NCBI GenBank assembly: GCA_001899445.1 | Contig: MPOA01000001.1 | Location: forward strand, 1-64,000 | Origin: Candidatus Desulfopertinax cowenii | GTDB lineage: Bacteria > Bacillota > Desulfotomaculia > Desulfotomaculales > Desulforudaceae | DNA: 64,000 bases | Reading direction: 5' to 3' | Shown: in pieces, positions 61,170 to 64,000 of the stretch | Layout: each line of letters starts with the position of its first letter | How positions within the stretch are numbered: position 1 is the first letter of the stretch | The notes under the pieces: generated by a model | Databases searched by the model: none | Told to the model about the DNA's origin: nothing | What the model saw: the letters and a program-made list of their open reading frames with translations, nothing else | Position numbers and translations under genes: made by a program

Positions 61170-61802
61170 CTATTTGCTCCAGTGTTCCGCGATTTGGGTC
61201 ACGAGTTCCGAGGACCGCGCCCACACTTCGGCCAGCCGCAGCTTCACTTTCAGCCCCTGTGCTTCCGGCACGTGCCCGTTGACCAGCGCCCCGTCCGGAT
61301 CTGCTCCGGCTTCCACGTTTACATTCACAAAGCACAAAGGCGGAAACAGAACACACCACCAGTTGGCGCCGCTGCCGGCCCCGAGTGTCACCCGTACCGC
61401 CTGATATTCACCGGCGGCCAGGGTTAGGCCGTCGTAGCTCCGGGCAGGAAACCACCACCAGCCGAAGGTCACCTCCACCGGGTAGTCCTTTCCGGCGGCG
61501 GCCACTTCGGCCTCGGAGACCTGCTGAATCAGTCCCAGGTTTTCGCGGATTACCCGCCTGGCTTCCCCGGCGTCACGAATATCGCCGACCAGGGGACTCA
61601 CCGCTTCCACCACCGCTTTCCGGACTTGGTGCTTCAATTCCTGATCTGCGGCCTCGTCGCTGTTGGGCACGATGTGGAACCGGATCAGGTTCTCCTGGTT
61701 GTAAGCTTCCACCGTCTGTTCCGTCCAGTTAAGGGCACACACCCCCACCAGCATAGCACCGGCGGCAAGTACGCCCATGATGATTACCTTGGTCTTCCGC
61801 AT
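61170..61802 (-). CDS. spoIIR: Stage II sporulation protein R
   Basis: The forespore-made, secreted signalling protein triggers SpoIIGA to process pro-sigma-E across the septum. The 210-residue product has an N-terminal signal helix (about 8-27), then the SpoIIR core (NLIRFHIVPNSDEAADQELKHQVR, read here as IRFHIVPNSDEAADQ) and the aromatic motif VTFGWWWFPARSYDGLTLAAGEY near the middle. It lies just after sigG and within reach of spoIIGA-sigE, so all parts of this checkpoint cluster. I found no clear sigma-F promoter of its own. Confidence 0.93.
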   Translation of the reverse strand: MRKTKVIIMGVLAAGAMLVGVCALNWTEQTVEAYNQENLIRFHIVPNSDEAADQELKHQVRKAVVEAVSPLVGDIRDAGEARRVIRENLGLIQQVSEAEVAAAGKDYPVEVTFGWWWFPARSYDGLTLAAGEYQAVRVTLGAGSGANWWCVLFPPLCFVNVNVEAGADPDGALVNGHVPEAQGLKVKLRLAEVWARSSELVTQIAEHWSK

Positions 61803-61832
61803 ACCTATCCCTTCAATCCTAAATTCCTCGAT

Positions 61833-62603
61833 TCAAATGTATTTGCGCATGTGGTTCAGGGCGGCCTTTTCCAGCCTGGAAACCTGGGCCTGGGAAATCC
61901 CGATCTCCTCAGCCACCTCCATTTGCGTCTTGCCCTCGAAAAATCGCAGCGCGAGAATCAGTTTTTCCCGCTCATTGAGCTTGCGGATCGCGTCGCGGAT
62001 GGCAATGCCCTCCAGCCAGTTGGCATCGCCGTTTTTTTCGTCCGAAATCTGGTCCATTACAAAGATCGGATCGCCACCGTCGTGGTAGATCGGTTCAAAC
62101 AACGAGATTGGTTCCTGGATGGAATCCAGCGCGAACACGATCTCCTCGCGGGGCATGTCCAGCTCTTTGGCGATCTCGTTTACCGAGGGTTCCCGTGAAT
62201 AGCGGTTGGCCAGGTTGTCCCGAACTTGAAGCGCCTTATACGCCACATCCCGTAGGGAGCGCGAAACCCGGATCGGGTTATTGTCCCGCAAGTAACGCCT
62301 GATCTCGCCGATGATCATCGGCACGGCGTAAGTGGAGAACTTGACGTTCTGGTTGAGGTCAAAGTTGTCAATCGCTTTGATCAGGCCGATGCAGCCGACC
62401 TGGAACAGGTCGTCAACGTACTCACCCCGGTTGGTGAACCGCTGGATTACACTCAGAACTAGCCGGAGGTTGCCGTTGATGAGCTTGGCCCGGGCCGATG
62501 GATCTCCCGCCTTGAGTTCCTGGAACAATTGCTTCATTTCGGCGGCAGTCAAAACGGGAAGCTCGGATGTATTGACCCCGCATATCTCCACCTTGTTGAC
62601 CAC
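61833..62603 (-). CDS. sigG: RNA polymerase sigma factor SigG
   Basis: This late forespore sigma factor has 256 residues from the GTG at 62603 (VNKVEICGVNTSELPVL, the family start, after GGGGGGG). Region 2 (DDLFQVGCIGLIKAIDNFDLNQ) and region 4 (EKLILALRFFEGKTQMEVAEEIGISQAQVSRLEKAALNHM) are intact. The frame extends to 62786 but without likeness. A sigma-F promoter and the sigE terminator precede it, and spoIIR follows after 30 bases. Confidence 0.95.
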   Translation of the reverse strand: MVNKVEICGVNTSELPVLTAAEMKQLFQELKAGDPSARAKLINGNLRLVLSVIQRFTNRGEYVDDLFQVGCIGLIKAIDNFDLNQNVKFSTYAVPMIIGEIRRYLRDNNPIRVSRSLRDVAYKALQVRDNLANRYSREPSVNEIAKELDMPREEIVFALDSIQEPISLFEPIYHDGGDPIFVMDQISDEKNGDANWLEGIAIRDAIRKLNEREKLILALRFFEGKTQMEVAEEIGISQAQVSRLEKAALNHMRKYI

Positions 62604-62635
62604 AACCCGGCCCCCCCGCTTTATTTGGTTTTTCT

Positions 62636-62665
62636 CATTATTGCCGCCCGTATTTCCGTTTATAC
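62636..62665 (-). promoter_or_regulatory. Sigma-F promoter of sigG
   Basis: On the minus strand GTATA (62661-62665) is followed by 15 bases and GGCAATAATG (62636-62645). This matches the sigma-F consensus (GYATA or GYWTA, 15 bases, GGNRANAMTR) at every defined position. It lies 33 bases before the sigG GTG. The remaining 62752-62934 holds no further gene. Confidence 0.75.
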
Positions 62666-62724
62666 GCGCGCCGCCGTCCGCGGCGCGGCATTGACACCAT
62701 CTGCTGCCAAAGGAAAACAAGTGC

Positions 62725-62751
62725 AAAAAAAAACACCCTCGATAGAGAGTG
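62725..62751 (-). terminator. Terminator of spoIIGA-sigE
   Basis: On the minus strand CACTCTC and GAGGGTG pair around TATC (62734-62751), followed by eight U. It separates sigE transcription from sigG. Confidence 0.85.
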
Positions 62752-62934
62752 CTGGTCGGTGCAGGACAAACAGACAACAGGCTCAAGCCTGATCACCAGT
62801 ACGGCACCGCGGCACGAAAAATGCGCAGCGCTGCCAGAGTGGTCCGAACCGAGCCGCTCTGCCGTTCATAAGCGGAGCACCGGTTGCGGAGGGAACCACG
62901 ACCGGCCAGCTCCCACCGACGCCGCCGCTTCCGG

Positions 62935-63660
62935 TTAGCCGAACCGGTAGATTTCCTTTTTCAGCCGCTTGATGATCCGCTTTTCGAGCCGGGAAATGTA
63001 GGACTGGGAAATGCCAAGCAGGTCAGCCACTTCCTTCTGGGTCTTCTCCTCGCCGTTATGCAACCCGAAACGCAACTCCATGATTTTTCGTTCGCGCTGT
63101 GACAGCTTCTGCAACGCCAGGCGCAATAGCTTGCGGTCTACTTCCTCCTCCAGGTTCTTGTAGATGATGTCCCCGTCGGTGCCCAGCACATCCGAAAGCA
63201 GCAATTCGTTACCATCCCAATCGATGTTCAGCGGTTCCTCAAAAGAAATCTCCCCGCGGATCTTGCTGTTCCGGCGCAGGTACATCAGGATCTCGTTTTC
63301 AATGCATCGGGAGGCGTAGGTGGCCAGCTTGATCCGCTTTCGGGGATCGAAGGTGTTCACCGCCTTGATCAAGCCGATGGTGCCGATCGACACCAGGTCC
63401 TCGATGCCCACCCCGGTGTTTTCAAACTTGCGGGCGATGTACACCACCAGGCGCAAGTTGCGCTCGATGAGCGTGCTCTGCACCGCCTTGTCGCCAGCCT
63501 CCAGGCGGCTGATCAGCCCAGCCTCCTCGTCCACCGTGAGCGGGGGCGGCAGGGCTTCGCTGCTGCCCACGTAGTGGCCTTCGGGCCGGTACCCGAGATT
63601 TCGTAAAAGTTTAATCGCCAGTAAGCGCAGGTAAAGTCTGATTTGCCAAGCCTGACGCAT
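62935..63660 (-). CDS. sigE: RNA polymerase sigma factor SigE (pro-sigma-E)
   Basis: The mother-cell sigma factor has 241 residues from the ATG at 63660 (GGGGGA upstream). The amphipathic pro-sequence ([24 protein letters not shown]) that SpoIIGA removes is present, here cited as [12 protein letters not shown]. Region 2 is [21 protein letters not shown] and region 4 [26 protein letters not shown]. It follows spoIIGA by 15 bases and ends at a strong terminator. Confidence 0.95.
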   Translation of the reverse strand: MRQAWQIRLYLRLLAIKLLRNLGYRPEGHYVGSSEALPPPLTVDEEAGLISRLEAGDKAVQSTLIERNLRLVVYIARKFENTGVGIEDLVSIGTIGLIKAVNTFDPRKRIKLATYASRCIENEILMYLRRNSKIRGEISFEEPLNIDWDGNELLLSDVLGTDGDIIYKNLEEEVDRKLLRLALQKLSQRERKIMELRFGLHNGEEKTQKEVADLLGISQSYISRLEKRIIKRLKKEIYRFG

Positions 63661-63674
63661 TGTTAATTCCCCCT

Positions 63675-64000
63675 TCAAGAGAATCCGGCCGCCGTTTCCA
63701 GGAGCCGTGGGTTAACCAGCGCCCGATAACTTGACTCCGGGCACAACCGGCGCCGGTAGACCGCCACCACCACATCCTTTACCCGGACCACCTCCCAGCC
63801 GTACGTGACCTCCACCTGGTCCGGCCGGAAACCCAGTAACAGCCCGCTGGACCGTCCCAGGGACTGAAAGGGGATAAGCCGCAGCCGGGTCGCCCAGCGC
63901 CTGTCCGCCAGACCGGACAGCATCTTCTGGAAATCCGGCTCGGCTTCGGCTTCCAGCGCCGCCTGCAGTTCAGCGGGCAAGAGTTCTCGAACGGCGTCCA
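63675..64000 (-). CDS. spoIIGA: Pro-sigma-E processing protease SpoIIGA, C-terminal part
   Basis: The reading frame continues through the right edge of the window, so only the last 108 or so residues are seen. The sequence [23 protein letters not shown] matches the aspartic-protease-like domain of SpoIIGA, cited here as [16 protein letters not shown]. The protein is a membrane protease of the septum. The membrane half and catalytic DSG-type aspartate are outside the window. Confidence 0.85.
   Translation of the reverse strand, partial: DAVRELLPAELQAALEAEAEPDFQKMLSGLADRRWATRLRLIPFQSLGRSSGLLLGFRPDQVEVTYGWEVVRVKDVVVAVYRRRLCPESSYRALVNPRLLETAAGFS

Noticed and set aside
1-64000. CRISPR arrays, phage modules, restriction or other defence genes, biosynthetic clusters
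   Set aside because: I saw no regularly spaced repeats and no genes of these kinds; nearly all intact genes are housekeeping, transport or sporulation genes.

Overview
The window is 64 kb of GC-rich (about 60 percent by eye) chromosomal DNA from an endospore-forming, Gram-positive-type anaerobe. Sporulation genes (yunB, ytxC, dacF, pdaB, yhcN, cwlD, ytaF, ylmC, spoIIR, sigG, sigE, spoIIGA) mix with T-box-controlled tRNA synthetase genes, an L20-leader infC-rpmI-rplT operon, divIVA/sepF/zapA and a two-gene SufBC-type Fe-S system. Gene order and base composition suggest a clostridial Peptococcaceae/Desulfotomaculum-type genome such as Candidatus Desulforudis; that assignment is inference.

Left part (1-26.5 kb, mostly minus strand): yunB, mgtE and tyrS; a plus-strand class A penicillin-binding protein; sufC-sufB with a DUF89 gene; a small inverted-repeat element; then mutS2, a U32-family gene, a NIF3-like gene, zapA, pheT-pheS (with a possible Phe-codon leader), a SpoU methyltransferase, a TrkA-type regulator, rplT-rpmI-infC behind an L20 leader, thrS behind a T-box, a DUF445 gene and ytxC. 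This is the conserved Firmicutes thrS/infC/pheST/mutS2 neighbourhood.

Middle (26.5-46.8 kb): a HAD hydrolase; a complete branched-chain-amino-acid-type ABC importer (livHMGFK) whose binding-protein gene has a strong hairpin between its Shine-Dalgarno and start codon; recD2; a small hypothetical gene with an apparent IS256-type remnant and paired repeats next to tRNA-Val(GAC); a spore-envelope group (dacF, pdaB, yhcN, cwlD); dedA; a SEC-C protein with a cyclin/TFIIB-like C-terminal segment; and polA-mutM-ytaF-coaE-lytic transglycosylase.

Right part (46.8-64 kb, mostly minus strand): this is the Bacillus-type spoIIGA-sigE-sigG-ylmC-pgeF-yggS-sepF-proC-yggT-divIVA-ileS cluster. It is interrupted by phoP-phoR-pstB-phoU, with a wrecked pstA between phoR and pstB and no pstS or pstC, and by a damaged two-gene hypothetical cassette between divIVA and the ileS T-box.

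No defence system, CRISPR array or biosynthetic cluster was found. The most interesting signals are regulatory and evolutionary: a sigma-F promoter fully matching consensus before sigG, sigma-E candidates before pdaB and yunB, the pheS leader, the livK hairpin, the eroded pst operon, an in-frame TGA in a hypothetical gene, and a two-copy mobile repeat.
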